Below, piece by piece: positions 7,952 to 16,642 of a stretch of 64,000 nt of DNA. The stretch is from an uncultured Eubacterium sp. (GTDB lineage: Bacteria > Bacillota > Clostridia > Lachnospirales > Lachnospiraceae), in NCBI GenBank assembly GCA_910589665.1, contig CAJUTR010000003.1:112105-176104 (forward strand). The letters run 5' to 3'. How positions within the stretch are numbered: position 1 is the first letter of the stretch; the number at the start of each line of letters is the position of its first letter. The translations under genes and the position numbers were made by a program. The notes below the pieces were generated by a model that saw nothing but the letters and a program-made list of their open reading frames with translations, was not told where the DNA came from and did not search any database.

Positions 7952-8566
7952 ATGAGCGAGGAAGAATTCGGACAAAGTTCCTTAAATCAGGTCGATGAAA
8001 AGAAAAAGAAGAAAAAACGCTCTCCGATCAGCTATATCATAGAAGGATCCATTTACGTTATCATGATTCTTTTATGCGTGTTCTGGGTGCCGGAACACGT
8101 AATCCAGAGAACGGTAGTGAATGGCAGTTCCATGCAGGATACGCTTCATACGGGAGAGAGCCTTTTGGTCGAGAAAGTATCGTACCGTTTCAGCGACCCC
8201 GACCGGTATGATATTATCGTATTTTATCCGCACGGACGGGCGCAGGCGAAAGAAGAAAAGGAAGAAGAATATTATGTGAAACGGGTTTATGGATTACCGG
8301 GCGAAACGATACAGATCAAAGGGAATGAGGTATATATAAATAATGAGGTCATTCCCGACGAGTATGCCAAAAACGGCGTGATGGATACTGCCGGGATCGC
8401 GGAGGAACCGATCACGCTTGGCGAAGATGAGTATTTTGTTCTCGGAGATAACAGGCAGGTAAGTAAAGACAGCCGGGAACCGGAGGTTGGGCCTGTCAAA
8501 AAGGAAAATATCGCGGGACATGTGATCCTGCGTATTTGGCCATTGAATACATTTGGAATTCCTTAA
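7952..8566 (+). CDS. lepB: Signal peptidase I, second of a tandem pair
   Basis: A 204-residue paralog of the preceding signal peptidase. A Lys-rich N-terminus leads into one membrane segment (about 28-45); the nucleophile is S60 in NGSSM, the base K110 in YYVKRVYGLPGE, and VLGDNR with SKDSRE forms the C-terminal box. From WVPE to LVEKVSYRFSD the two copies are nearly identical; they differ in the N-terminal tails and in an inserted Ala/Lys/Glu segment at residues 97-107 of this copy. The ATG at 7952 has GAGGGG upstream. A recent duplication is the simplest origin. Confidence 0.92.
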   Translation: MSEEEFGQSSLNQVDEKKKKKKRSPISYIIEGSIYVIMILLCVFWVPEHVIQRTVVNGSSMQDTLHTGESLLVEKVSYRFSDPDRYDIIVFYPHGRAQAKEEKEEEYYVKRVYGLPGETIQIKGNEVYINNEVIPDEYAKNGVMDTAGIAEEPITLGEDEYFVLGDNRQVSKDSREPEVGPVKKENIAGHVILRIWPLNTFGIP

Positions 8567-8632
8567 CGAATGTTACTATAAGGGATTTTTTAATGCTGAA
8601 ATATATGTTTGCATCTTGAAAGGAGATTGATC

Positions 8633-8944
8633 ATGTTACACCCATCTTACAATGACTTAATGAATGTCGTAAACAGTGATGTTGAGCCGGGAGAACATCC
8701 GGTCGTAAACAGTAGATATTCCATCGTACTTGCCACGGCGAAACGGGCAAGGCAACTGATCGACGGGTCCCAGCCTCTTGTGGACGGAACGTATCCAAAG
8801 CCGCTCAGCGTTGCGATTGAAGAATTATCTACCTCCGCCATAAAGATCAATTCGGAAGAAGAGGAAGAAATGGCAGATATAGAACATGCAAAGCTGAGTA
8901 CAGCAGAAGATGCAGCGAGGATAGAGGAAAGCGAAGAAGCCTGA
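8633..8944 (+). CDS. rpoZ: RNA polymerase omega subunit
   Basis: A 103-residue omega subunit that helps fold and hold beta prime in RNA polymerase. The N-terminal MLHPSYNDLM, the NSRYSIVLATAKRARQL segment and KPLSVAIEEL are conserved. GAAAGGAG sets the start at 8633 rather than the upstream in-frame ATG. The last 35 residues are an acidic tail not needed for function. It ends the yicC-to-rpoZ group and is followed directly by a strong terminator. Confidence 0.92.
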   Translation: MLHPSYNDLMNVVNSDVEPGEHPVVNSRYSIVLATAKRARQLIDGSQPLVDGTYPKPLSVAIEELSTSAIKINSEEEEEMADIEHAKLSTAEDAARIEESEEA

Positions 8945-8956
8945 CAAAATAGAAAC

Positions 8957-8989
8957 AAAAACGGTCTGTACAGATGTCAGGCCGTTTTT
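8957..8989 (+). terminator. Intrinsic terminator after rpoZ
   Basis: A 12-base stem, AAAAACGGTCTG (8957-8968) with CAGGCCGTTTTT (8978-8989), contains one G-T pair and is followed by a T-rich stretch. It separates rpoZ from the MutS-like pair, whose ribosome site follows at once. Some readthrough may still supply the next genes. Confidence 0.85.
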
Positions 8990-9013
8990 GTTTCTTGTGC
9001 ATGGGGAGGAAAT

Positions 9014-10612
9014 ATGAGAGAAGATCGTTTTAGTTTATTATTTCCGGATGGGAGTCCATCTTATCGGAGTACGCCGCCCGTATTTTTCGAAGATTTGCAG
9101 CTAGAAGGGATTTTTCGTGCTATCGTCTCAAAATATATGGAATTTGATATCCGAAAATATTTTTACACGATACCGGATTCGCTGGATATCGTCCGGTATC
9201 GGCAGGACATATACCGTGACCTCGAACAAAACGAGAATATGCTGAGCGGATTAAAAAAATATACCAACCGGCTATTGACATGCGAGAAATGTTTCCGGTT
9301 TTACCAGCAGGCGGAGGATGAGTTGAAGAAGGGAAGTTATCTGCTGCTTACTTGTCAGAATTATTTTGAAGCGTTAGAACTTTTGCGCAATACACTGAAT
9401 GAAGCTGAACTTGTTTCCGAAGGATTACTGACATGCCGGCGTCTGTTGGAAGAAAAATTTGGCGATACCGCATTTGAGCAATTGCGTCATACCGTACACG
9501 CTTCGTTTTCTGAAATGGAACAGTTGCAGCTGACACTTTTGATCCGGGAAAAAGAGATCAGTGTGGTTGAGGATGAAGAAGATCCGGCGGATGACAAAAG
9601 TATCGCTGTGGAGCTGAAACAGTTTATCCGCGCATTTGATGTCGAGACAGAAGAAGCGTGGGAGCGAGAGCCTGGATATGTTACGAACCTGTTTCCCGCC
9701 CCGCTGGAAACATCTCCACTGGAGAACCGGATCGTAGAGATATTAAAGAAAAGCCGACCGTCCGTTTTTGTCATGCTGAAGGAATTTGCTTCGGTTTCTT
9801 TTTCGCTGGAGGGGGACTGCTTTGTGCGGTTAAAAAACGAGGTCACTTTTTTTCTCAGCTTTTATGAATTTGAAGATCAGCTTCGCGCGGCGGGATACCA
9901 GCTTCATGCGCCCAAAACTGAAAAGGACGGGAGTGTGGAAATCATGGGGGCGTATGATCTCGCATTGGCATGGAAAAACCGTTTTTCCGGCAACCCGGTC
10001 GTGCCCAATGATATTTCATATCAGGAGGGGAAATCCTTCCTCGTGATCACGGGGCCAAACCAGGGGGGGAAAACGACGCTGGCGAGAGCAGTCGGACAAT
10101 GTATTTATTTTATGGTTATGGGCCTAAAAGCGCCCTGCCGGTCGATGAGGGCGCGGTTTTTTGAGCGCATCCTCACTCATTTTGAGGTGGAAGAGAGTGT
10201 GGAGACCGGCGCGGGCAAATTAAAAGAGGAACTGCAGCGTTTGAAACCGATGATGAACCTCTACGCCAGAAACAGTTTTGTCATACTGAATGAGCTGTTT
10301 ACAACAGCGACGACTTATGACGCGGAAATCATGGCAAAAAAGGTGATGGCTCATTTTATCCGTCACGGCTGTCTCGGGATCTACGTCACCCATATTCAGG
10401 AACTGGCCGATGAGACAGCGCAGGAAGGGATCCAGAGCATGGTTGCCCAGGTGGATGAAAAAGACGCTTCCGTGAGGACGTTTCAGATCATACCGATGAA
10501 GGCGCAGGGACTCGGTTATTCGGGCCATATCGTGAAAAAATACGGGCTAGGTTTCGAGCAGGTGACAGAGCGGCTATCAGACCTGATCGGAGTCGGAGAG
10601 GAGGATCCATGA
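9014..10612 (+). CDS. MutS-related ATPase A, no mismatch-recognition domain
   Basis: A 532-residue protein with the MutS-type ABC ATPase domain at its C-terminus. The Walker A motif GPNQGGKT is at residues 347-354. The Walker B position reads VILNEL (N426, E427) where true MutS has LDE. THIQELADE further on matches the MutS switch/His region. The first 330 residues are mostly helical and resemble the core/lever part of MutS; the N-terminal FYE mismatch-reading domain and the Smr nuclease of MutS2 are absent. It starts 68 bases after rpoZ with GGGGAGGAA upstream and overlaps the next MutS-like gene by ATGA, so the two are co-translated and may form a heterodimer. Substrate and role are not known to me. 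Confidence 0.8.
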   Translation: MREDRFSLLFPDGSPSYRSTPPVFFEDLQLEGIFRAIVSKYMEFDIRKYFYTIPDSLDIVRYRQDIYRDLEQNENMLSGLKKYTNRLLTCEKCFRFYQQAEDELKKGSYLLLTCQNYFEALELLRNTLNEAELVSEGLLTCRRLLEEKFGDTAFEQLRHTVHASFSEMEQLQLTLLIREKEISVVEDEEDPADDKSIAVELKQFIRAFDVETEEAWEREPGYVTNLFPAPLETSPLENRIVEILKKSRPSVFVMLKEFASVSFSLEGDCFVRLKNEVTFFLSFYEFEDQLRAAGYQLHAPKTEKDGSVEIMGAYDLALAWKNRFSGNPVVPNDISYQEGKSFLVITGPNQGGKTTLARAVGQCIYFMVMGLKAPCRSMRARFFERILTHFEVEESVETGAGKLKEELQRLKPMMNLYARNSFVILNELFTTATTYDAEIMAKKVMAHFIRHGCLGIYVTHIQELADETAQEGIQSMVAQVDEKDASVRTFQIIPMKAQGLGYSGHIVKKYGLGFEQVTERLSDLIGVGEEDP

Positions 10613-12120
10613 ATTCATTTTTACTGTATATGGACAGGAACCTTTCAAACGAGATGGCATATCCTTCCTTTCAGGATATGTACAAAGATCTTAATCTAAA
10701 TATCGTGCTAAAAACAATGGCACAGGACGATGCGTTCTTAATGGAGCAGATCCGGAGCGTTATGATGGTGCCGTTATGTGAGCCAACCGAAATCCGATAC
10801 CGATACGACATCATCCGGGAGTTTTGCGACCGGCGGAGTCTTTTAGATTCTATGTACACGATCGGCCGTCAGGGATGCCGGCTGGCAGAACAGTATAAAA
10901 AAGAGCGGGAGCAGAACCGAAGCCGGTCGTCGGCCGGGGCAGGGTCTGTCATCACCGCCTTTCATTTTATCGAGGAATCCCTTTCACTGCTGCAGGAACT
11001 AAAAGCCGCTGGCGAAGGCGAGGGGGATCTGGAATCACAAGGTCTGATCGGGTTTTACAAGCGTTTGTCAACATATCCCCTGACCGAGTTTGAAGCATTC
11101 CATAAACAGCTTTTGTTTTATACGACAGGCGGTGAGGGAATGTTTTCTATCCGCATCAGCGGCGGACTGAAGCTGACACGGAGCCGCCTGCAGAGCTGCC
11201 GGAGCTATAAAGCGACGAATGTAACGAATACGTCGAGGAAACTTCTCAAATTTTATTACAAGGTCATCAAAAAAGATACGATCCTTGTGGAAGATGAGTC
11301 GTTGCAGCGCGACCTTCATACATTTATAAACCAACATATGACAGAACTTATGAAAATTTATGAACCATTCCTAGAGGATCTTATTTTGTTCTGGCGCGAT
11401 TACGGGCGGGAGATCAGTTTTTATAAAGGCGTCAATACGCTGCAGACGCGCATGAATGAACTCTCCCTGCCGTTTTGTTACGGCGAATGCCGGAAAGGTG
11501 AGACAAAAAAGCAAATAGAAGATCTGTATGAATTGTCACTGGCGCTTTATGTTCAAGTTCGGCCCGTCCCAAATTCACTAGAGAGCAGCGCTGTCCTGAC
11601 TGTGGTCACAGGGGCAAATCAGGGAGGAAAATCAACGTTTTTACGAAGTTTCGGCATTGCACAGGTTCTGATGCAGTGCGGTATGCCTGTACCGGCTGCT
11701 ACATTTTGTTCCGGTCTGTATTCCAGAATCCATACGCATTTTACGAGAAAAGAGGATGCGATGCTATCGAGAGGAAGGCTGGAAGAGGAATTGAAACGTA
11801 TGAGCGGCATTATTTCCCAGATTTCCCAAGACAGCCTTTTGCTGCTAAATGAATCCTTCGCCAGCACGACAGAAAAGGAAGGATCTCAGATCGCTTATGA
11901 TATCATAATGCCGCTGTATCAGAAAAAAATAGAGGTCATGATGGTAACGCATCTTCATGAGTTTGCGAAAAGAGTTTATGGAGAACAGCGTTCTGACTGT
12001 GAGTTCCTCGTGGCGGAACGAAAAGAAAATGGAGATCGTACTTTTCGTATGCTTTACGGAAAACCGCACTATTCCAGCTACGGTACGGATTTATACCAAT
12101 ATATGATCGGAAAGATATAA
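10609..12120 (+). CDS. MutS-related ATPase B, partner of the preceding gene
   Basis: A 503-residue protein built like its neighbour: a helical N-terminal two thirds and a C-terminal MutS-type ATPase. Walker A is GANQGGKST from residue 335, and the Walker B position reads LLLNES (N414, E415), again Asn for Asp. MVTHLHEF corresponds to the conserved MutS THYHEL region. The two proteins are clearly diverged, not a fresh duplication. The start codon lies inside the stop of the first gene (ATGA), behind GGAGGA. No FYE motif, Smr domain or MutL-contact region can be recognised. The pair lies 13 kb from the true mutS. Confidence 0.8.
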   Translation: MNSFLLYMDRNLSNEMAYPSFQDMYKDLNLNIVLKTMAQDDAFLMEQIRSVMMVPLCEPTEIRYRYDIIREFCDRRSLLDSMYTIGRQGCRLAEQYKKEREQNRSRSSAGAGSVITAFHFIEESLSLLQELKAAGEGEGDLESQGLIGFYKRLSTYPLTEFEAFHKQLLFYTTGGEGMFSIRISGGLKLTRSRLQSCRSYKATNVTNTSRKLLKFYYKVIKKDTILVEDESLQRDLHTFINQHMTELMKIYEPFLEDLILFWRDYGREISFYKGVNTLQTRMNELSLPFCYGECRKGETKKQIEDLYELSLALYVQVRPVPNSLESSAVLTVVTGANQGGKSTFLRSFGIAQVLMQCGMPVPAATFCSGLYSRIHTHFTRKEDAMLSRGRLEEELKRMSGIISQISQDSLLLLNESFASTTEKEGSQIAYDIIMPLYQKKIEVMMVTHLHEFAKRVYGEQRSDCEFLVAERKENGDRTFRMLYGKPHYSSYGTDLYQYMIGKI

Positions 12121-12127
12121 AAAACAA

Positions 12128-12156
12128 TTGACAAACACCCGTTCGCATAGTAAGAT
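12128..12156 (+). promoter_or_regulatory. Promoter of the LysM/YneA-like gene
   Basis: TTGACA at 12128-12133, a 17-base spacer, and TAAGAT at 12151-12156 (4 of 6 to consensus). It begins 8 bases after the MutS-like B stop codon, so the small LysM gene has its own transcript. Two LexA-type boxes follow immediately downstream. Confidence 0.65.
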
Positions 12157-12160
12157 AGAA

Positions 12161-12200
12161 GAAACAAATGTTTGCATCATATGTTTGCATCATTTGTTCG
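12161..12200. promoter_or_regulatory. Two candidate LexA (SOS) boxes
   Basis: GAAACAAATGTTTG (12161-12174) fits the gram-positive LexA consensus CGAACRNRYGTTYC at 11 of 14 positions and covers the expected transcription start. CGAACAAATGATGC, on the minus strand of 12187-12200, fits at 12 of 14. Between them is a direct repeat of TTTGCATCAT. The same type of box overlaps the lexA promoter at 24506-24519. The gene behind encodes a YneA-like protein, a known SOS-induced division inhibitor in Bacillus, so SOS control is well supported but not proven. Confidence 0.6.
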
Positions 12201-12229
12201 AATATCGTTTGGCGAAGGGGGCTGCTGTC

Positions 12230-12565
12230 ATGAAAAAAATCTGTTACCAGGAACGTGTTTCCTCTCTATTTCCTTATGTACGGAAAAGATGCGTTCTACT
12301 ATTTATTCTGCTTTTGGTGAGTGCTATGTTTGTTCTGTCTGGTATTAGCGCAGAAGGAGCAGAAGAGGGTGTGGATGAGGTGATCGGCTATGAATCCGTC
12401 CTGATCTGCCACGGGGATTCTGTGTGGTCGATCGCGGAGGCAAATATGAAGGATCCGACAAATGCGCAGATCCGGGCGTATGTAGACGAAATTGTATCAT
12501 TGAACGATATTACTTCCTCGCGGATTGATGCGGGAAACTATATCCTCTTACCGAAACATCGTTAA
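12230..12565 (+). CDS. LysM-domain membrane protein, YneA-like (SOS cell-division suppressor candidate)
   Basis: A 111-residue protein: a basic N-terminus, one hydrophobic segment at about residues 22-41, then a single LysM-like domain at about 55-108 with HGDSVWSIAE and the end YILLPKH. Size, topology and the short LysM match Bacillus YneA, which delays septation during DNA damage. The ATG at 12230 has AAGGGGG about 10 bases upstream. LexA-type boxes in the promoter region support the same role here. A plain peptidoglycan-binding protein is the alternative. Confidence 0.65.
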   Translation: MKKICYQERVSSLFPYVRKRCVLLFILLLVSAMFVLSGISAEGAEEGVDEVIGYESVLICHGDSVWSIAEANMKDPTNAQIRAYVDEIVSLNDITSSRIDAGNYILLPKHR

Positions 12566-12925
12566 TTTCGTAATGAAAACCAGATCATTCTGCCCGAACA
12601 AAACGTGGATCGTTTTTCACAATCTGTCGATACGATCCCCGATTTCTGAGGCTGTCGCGATGTGAAACGGATCCTTTGTTCTAATTTACGGATCCAAATG
12701 TGAGAAGCCGACATATTTATGTCAAAATTTGTTGATAAAATTCCAACTGTTAACAGGATACGATGTCAGGGTTAAAAGGTCAAAATGCCGTACATGCTTT
12801 ACGCAGTAGATCCGCAGACTTCGAGTGTTTTGAAAGAGTGCGGGAGTTGTGAAACAACGGCGCGATCCGAGGCATCAAGGATAGACATAACGACATAATA
12901 ATTTTAGATAAGGGGCGAGTGTACG
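12566..12925. other. 360-base intergenic region with inverted repeats
   Basis: No gene is visible. GGATCGT (12609-12615) has an inverted copy ACGATCC, and a longer imperfect pairing joins GGATCGTTTTTCACA with TGTGAAACGGATCC around 12660-12675. Further right, GTTGT-GAA-ACAAC forms a small hairpin and CCGCA/TGCGG encloses about 22 bases. This could be the terminator of the LysM gene plus a structured leader of the amidase. I could not match it to a known riboswitch, and no convincing promoter is visible. Confidence 0.3.
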
Positions 12926-15100
12926 ATGGATACATCAGGAAACAGGTTTGGTAAGCGTTTGACGATTGGTATTTTGTTTTTGATCGGTTTGGTTCTTTTT
13001 ATGCCGGCGGATTCCCGCGCGGCTTCCCTGAAGATCAAGATGAACGGTAAAACTTCCAATTACCGGAAGACACAGTCTACCGTGAGATATGGGACAAAGA
13101 AGGTGTTAAATAAAAAATTCAAGGGCCTCACGATCAAAGGGACGAGGATGGTGCCGTATGTAGATGTTTTTAAAAAAGGCCTGAAGGTAAAAGTGAAATA
13201 CAAATCCTCTTCAAAAAAACTCACTATGACAAAAAACGGCATGAAGGTTACGATGACTCTCGGCAGCAAGACCGCTTATGTAAATGGAGTAAAACGTAAG
13301 CTTCCGACCGCGCCGGTGAAAGTAAAATATGTAAAAAAGAAACAGACAAAGATACTCGTGCCCACAAAGTTTCTCTGTGATCAGTTTGGTTTTAACTATA
13401 AAGCTTCCAGTTCCACGATCACGATCACGGATGCCATGCTCCTTGAATATAACGATACGATCAAAAAATCTTCGGTAATCGGAAAGATTTCATACAACGA
13501 CAAGGAAAACACCCTTTCTTCCATGCCGGTCATCAAACTGGGCAGTACGGTATACATTCCGGCGGAGGAAACATTTAAAAAGATCGTAGGGATCGAATAT
13601 TCATATGACGCAGGATTGGAAACGCTCACGTTGAAAAATGAAGCAACCCGTGCGACAGTGGAACTTCAGATGAACCAGAACTCCTGTAAGGTAAACGGAG
13701 TTACGAAAACGCTTTCTACACCAATGTATATGATCAAGAGAAAGGATAAAAACAAGAACGTATTGTGCGTACCGGCAAAAACAGTTTGTAAATATTTGGG
13801 ATATTCGTATGAATGGAATAAGACAAAATCAGTAGTCAGTATCCATGATGTCGTTTATTTTGATTGGAAGGCGGAGAATGCCCCGGCTCCAGATGGCATT
13901 ACAAACTATATTACAGAGGCAAAAGCCGTATATAATCGGGATATGAACTGCATTTCGTTTACGTTTAAGGGTTCTGACGCAGCGATCATGAGTCAGGCTT
14001 CCGTCGTTCGAGACGGACAGGTAGTTACGGTTACCATTCCGGCAGCTTCCCAATATTGTATGGATAAGTTTTCTTTCTCCAAATTTGTAAATATCTTAGA
14101 CAAATTTGAAGTGGTAGAGGATGGTTCTGGCAATGTAGTGTTCCAGATGACCGGGTTAAATTCGACCGATTTTGCCTTTTCTTCACAGGATGGTACACTT
14201 ATTCTCAATATCATGAGCCAGTTTACCGGTAAAGATGCTCTGAAGATCATGAAGCCGTCGGGATTGACGATCACCGATGTGACAAATCAGGACTTGTATC
14301 AAAGTAATACATTTAAGCTGTTTATCCGGGGGAACCACATTGATTTTCTCAATGCGAATCCGATCATTGTCAGCAGCGATGTGATCAGCGATGTTTCCTA
14401 TGAACTTGGAGCAGACGGAAATACAGTGATTACCGTTAAAACAACGAAACTTCAAGGCTATAAGATTTATAACAAACCAGATTCGTTTGTTGTGACAGTG
14501 GGAAATCCCCGCGAAATTTATAAGAATATCGTCGTGCTGGACGCCGGGCATGGTGGTTATGATAACGGCGCTTCTCATAAAGGAACGAAAGAGAAAGATT
14601 TAAATTTTAAGATCATATATACGCTTATGAAGGATTATTTTTCATCAAATGCCCCGGATACGAAAGTATACTGGACTCGTACGTCGGATGTTTTTATCAC
14701 GCTTGCAAACCGGGCGGCGTTTGCAAGTAAAGTAGGCGCCGACCTGTTTATCAGTCTTCATATGAATTCAGCGAGCAATTCCAGCGCCAACGGAACCGAG
14801 GTATATTATTCACCAAGTAATAACAGTGCACGCTTTTCTGGAATTACGAGCAAAAGTATGGCAACGATGTTTAAAAATAATCTCGTGTCCAATTTGGGCA
14901 TGAACAATCGCGGTGTAAAATCCGCAGGGTTTTATGTAATTAAGCGAAATACCGTACCAGCAGTACTCATCGAACTTGGATTCCTCTCAGGAAGTTCTGA
15001 TTACAGTAAACTTACGAGTCAGACGTTCCAAAAGAATTCTGCGAAAGTGATCTATGATACGATCAACCAGCTTTTCGAAACGTATCCGACAGGGCGGTAG
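12926..15100 (+). CDS. Secreted N-acetylmuramoyl-L-alanine amidase (Amidase_3) with copper-amine-oxidase-N-like repeats
   Basis: A 724-residue exported wall hydrolase. A signal peptide (about residues 1-32, ending SRAA) is followed by a lysine-rich region with two copper amine oxidase N-like domains (about 35-165 and 180-305), an AMIN-like beta region (about 315-520) and a C-terminal zinc amidase at about 530-720. The zinc site is visible as DAGHGGYDNGA (H542), the Glu in GTKEKDLN, SLHMNS, and the catalytic Glu in VLIELGF. It cleaves the bond between MurNAc and L-alanine. The basic N-terminal part probably binds the wall. AAGGGGCG precedes the start. It is followed by a membrane protein gene 27 bases on. 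Confidence 0.87.
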   Translation: MDTSGNRFGKRLTIGILFLIGLVLFMPADSRAASLKIKMNGKTSNYRKTQSTVRYGTKKVLNKKFKGLTIKGTRMVPYVDVFKKGLKVKVKYKSSSKKLTMTKNGMKVTMTLGSKTAYVNGVKRKLPTAPVKVKYVKKKQTKILVPTKFLCDQFGFNYKASSSTITITDAMLLEYNDTIKKSSVIGKISYNDKENTLSSMPVIKLGSTVYIPAEETFKKIVGIEYSYDAGLETLTLKNEATRATVELQMNQNSCKVNGVTKTLSTPMYMIKRKDKNKNVLCVPAKTVCKYLGYSYEWNKTKSVVSIHDVVYFDWKAENAPAPDGITNYITEAKAVYNRDMNCISFTFKGSDAAIMSQASVVRDGQVVTVTIPAASQYCMDKFSFSKFVNILDKFEVVEDGSGNVVFQMTGLNSTDFAFSSQDGTLILNIMSQFTGKDALKIMKPSGLTITDVTNQDLYQSNTFKLFIRGNHIDFLNANPIIVSSDVISDVSYELGADGNTVITVKTTKLQGYKIYNKPDSFVVTVGNPREIYKNIVVLDAGHGGYDNGASHKGTKEKDLNFKIIYTLMKDYFSSNAPDTKVYWTRTSDVFITLANRAAFASKVGADLFISLHMNSASNSSANGTEVYYSPSNNSARFSGITSKSMATMFKNNLVSNLGMNNRGVKSAGFYVIKRNTVPAVLIELGFLSGSSDYSKLTSQTFQKNSAKVIYDTINQLFETYPTGR

Positions 15101-15127
15101 CGGTTTGTTAACAGGAGAGTTGTGGAA

Positions 15128-16513
15128 ATGGATGCAGGAGATTTAGGCGAGAGAAAGGTGAATCGTATGAATAGGCTTTTAACGAGACGTACGGCATGGA
15201 TTGCGACCGTGAGTGTTCTAGCACTGAGCTTCCTAGCCATGAATGTTCTAACTCCTTATATAGCAGATGATTACGGAAATCTTCCGCCGTTCCTATCCGA
15301 AGGGACAATGTCTTCTGGAAATATCATAAACACGGCATTACAATCCTATCAAAATTGGGGCGGCCGTTTTGCCGCCTCACTGTTCACGGCAATATTCGCC
15401 TGTCTTCCTGCCTTTTTGTTTGATGTTCTGAATACCTTGGCATATTTTGCAGTAACGGCATTGATCTATGGTATCTGTAAAGGAAATCATTCTCATAGTT
15501 TGATCTTATATATCGCAATCCATATTATGCTTTGGATGTGTGTCCCTGATTACGGTCAGGTCATGTTTTGGATGTGTGGTTCCGCCAATTATCTGTGGAC
15601 AAACATCCCTATCTTAGGAATGATTTATCTGTATCGGAAATATAGCTATTCGCATGAAATGACAGTACAACACCCTTTTTGGGGAATTTTCACATTCCTT
15701 CTCGGCATAGTTGCAGGATGTGGAATAGAAAACAGCAGTGCGGGTATGATCGTTATTCTAACGTCTTACTTAGTCTATTATCACTTTTATTTGAAGATAA
15801 AGATCCGGCTCCCGATCCTTTGCGGATATGTGGGAAGTTTGATCGGTTTCGGTTTTCTCGTCTTTGCTCCAGGGAATCAGGAACGTTTACAGGCAAGCGA
15901 AAGCCTGTCCCTGCTTTTTAAATTTTTTGTTATCAATTATTACTGGGTCACATTTGTTGGTATTTTATGTATCCTTCTTCTTGTCTTGTTTTATGAAAGC
16001 AGGCATAAGAGGATTTGTTATAAAAAGTCAGGATTACAGGCAGGTATTTTTACTGTTTCAGCCGTTTTTTCTGCGTATTGTATGCTGGCAGCGCCTACGT
16101 CGCCTGAACGCACATGGTTTATCGTTTGTATTTATATGGTTTGTGCGAATGGGATCATTTTTGCCCATTTGAAATCAGAGTTGGCTGGGAACATTAAAAA
16201 GGGAATGATCTTATTTACTGCCGGCTTATTTTTTATAACGTTTGTTTCCATGCTGGATACGATGATTTCCAGTTATGAAATTACTGTACAGACAAAAGAA
16301 CGGGAACATTATATTTTAGAACAAAAAGCACAGGGAAATATGGATATTATTACGCCGGTCATAACTCATAAATACCCGCTGCGTTCACATCACGATGCCC
16401 TGACCGGACTTTCGGATATTCAGACAGACCCCTCTTTTTGGATCAATCAAGTACTAGCTGATTATTATGGCGTCCATTCGATTACAGGCAGCGCGCCGAA
16501 CACGCAAGCTTGA
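15128..16513 (+). CDS. Polytopic membrane protein, DUF6056-like
   Basis: A protein of about 461 residues with roughly ten hydrophobic segments. Near the N-terminus is a conserved acidic pair in YIADDYGN, followed by NWGGRFAAS, the pattern of the DUF6056 family, which resembles GT-C glycosyltransferases using lipid-linked sugars. VFAPGNQERL in the middle is also typical. Two starts are possible: 15128 with AGGAGAG eight bases upstream, or 15169 with AAAGGTG six bases upstream; the second gives MNRLLTRR before the first membrane segment. It probably acts in surface polysaccharide or glycoprotein assembly, but no substrate can be named. It is likely co-transcribed with the amidase. Confidence 0.6.
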   Translation: MDAGDLGERKVNRMNRLLTRRTAWIATVSVLALSFLAMNVLTPYIADDYGNLPPFLSEGTMSSGNIINTALQSYQNWGGRFAASLFTAIFACLPAFLFDVLNTLAYFAVTALIYGICKGNHSHSLILYIAIHIMLWMCVPDYGQVMFWMCGSANYLWTNIPILGMIYLYRKYSYSHEMTVQHPFWGIFTFLLGIVAGCGIENSSAGMIVILTSYLVYYHFYLKIKIRLPILCGYVGSLIGFGFLVFAPGNQERLQASESLSLLFKFFVINYYWVTFVGILCILLLVLFYESRHKRICYKKSGLQAGIFTVSAVFSAYCMLAAPTSPERTWFIVCIYMVCANGIIFAHLKSELAGNIKKGMILFTAGLFFITFVSMLDTMISSYEITVQTKEREHYILEQKAQGNMDIITPVITHKYPLRSHHDALTGLSDIQTDPSFWINQVLADYYGVHSITGSAPNTQA

Positions 16514-16570
16514 ATCGTTCAGAATAGTAGTAAAAAATAGATCAAAATTTATGTACGATACATCATGGTC

Positions 16571-16596
16571 TGTAAGCGCTCCATGTAGTAAAATAT
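16571..16596 (+). promoter_or_regulatory. Candidate cre site and -10 box before the secreted GH43 gene
   Basis: TGTAAGCGCTCCAT at 16571-16584 matches the left 10 positions of the catabolite-control (CcpA) cre consensus but not the last three. It overlaps the region before TAAAAT (16589-16594), a possible -10 box; the matching -35 (TGGTCT, 17 bases upstream) is poor. Sugar-dependent repression of a glycosidase gene would make sense, but the site is only partly conserved. Confidence 0.3.
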
Positions 16597-16642
16597 ATGT
16601 AGCAACAGATAGGTGCACTAACAAAAGGAGGTTTACACGATC

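Noticed and set aside
12750..12920. Cyclic-di-AMP or cyclic-di-GMP riboswitch before the amidase
   Set aside because: Hairpins exist, but the conserved core sequences of either class could not be found by eye.
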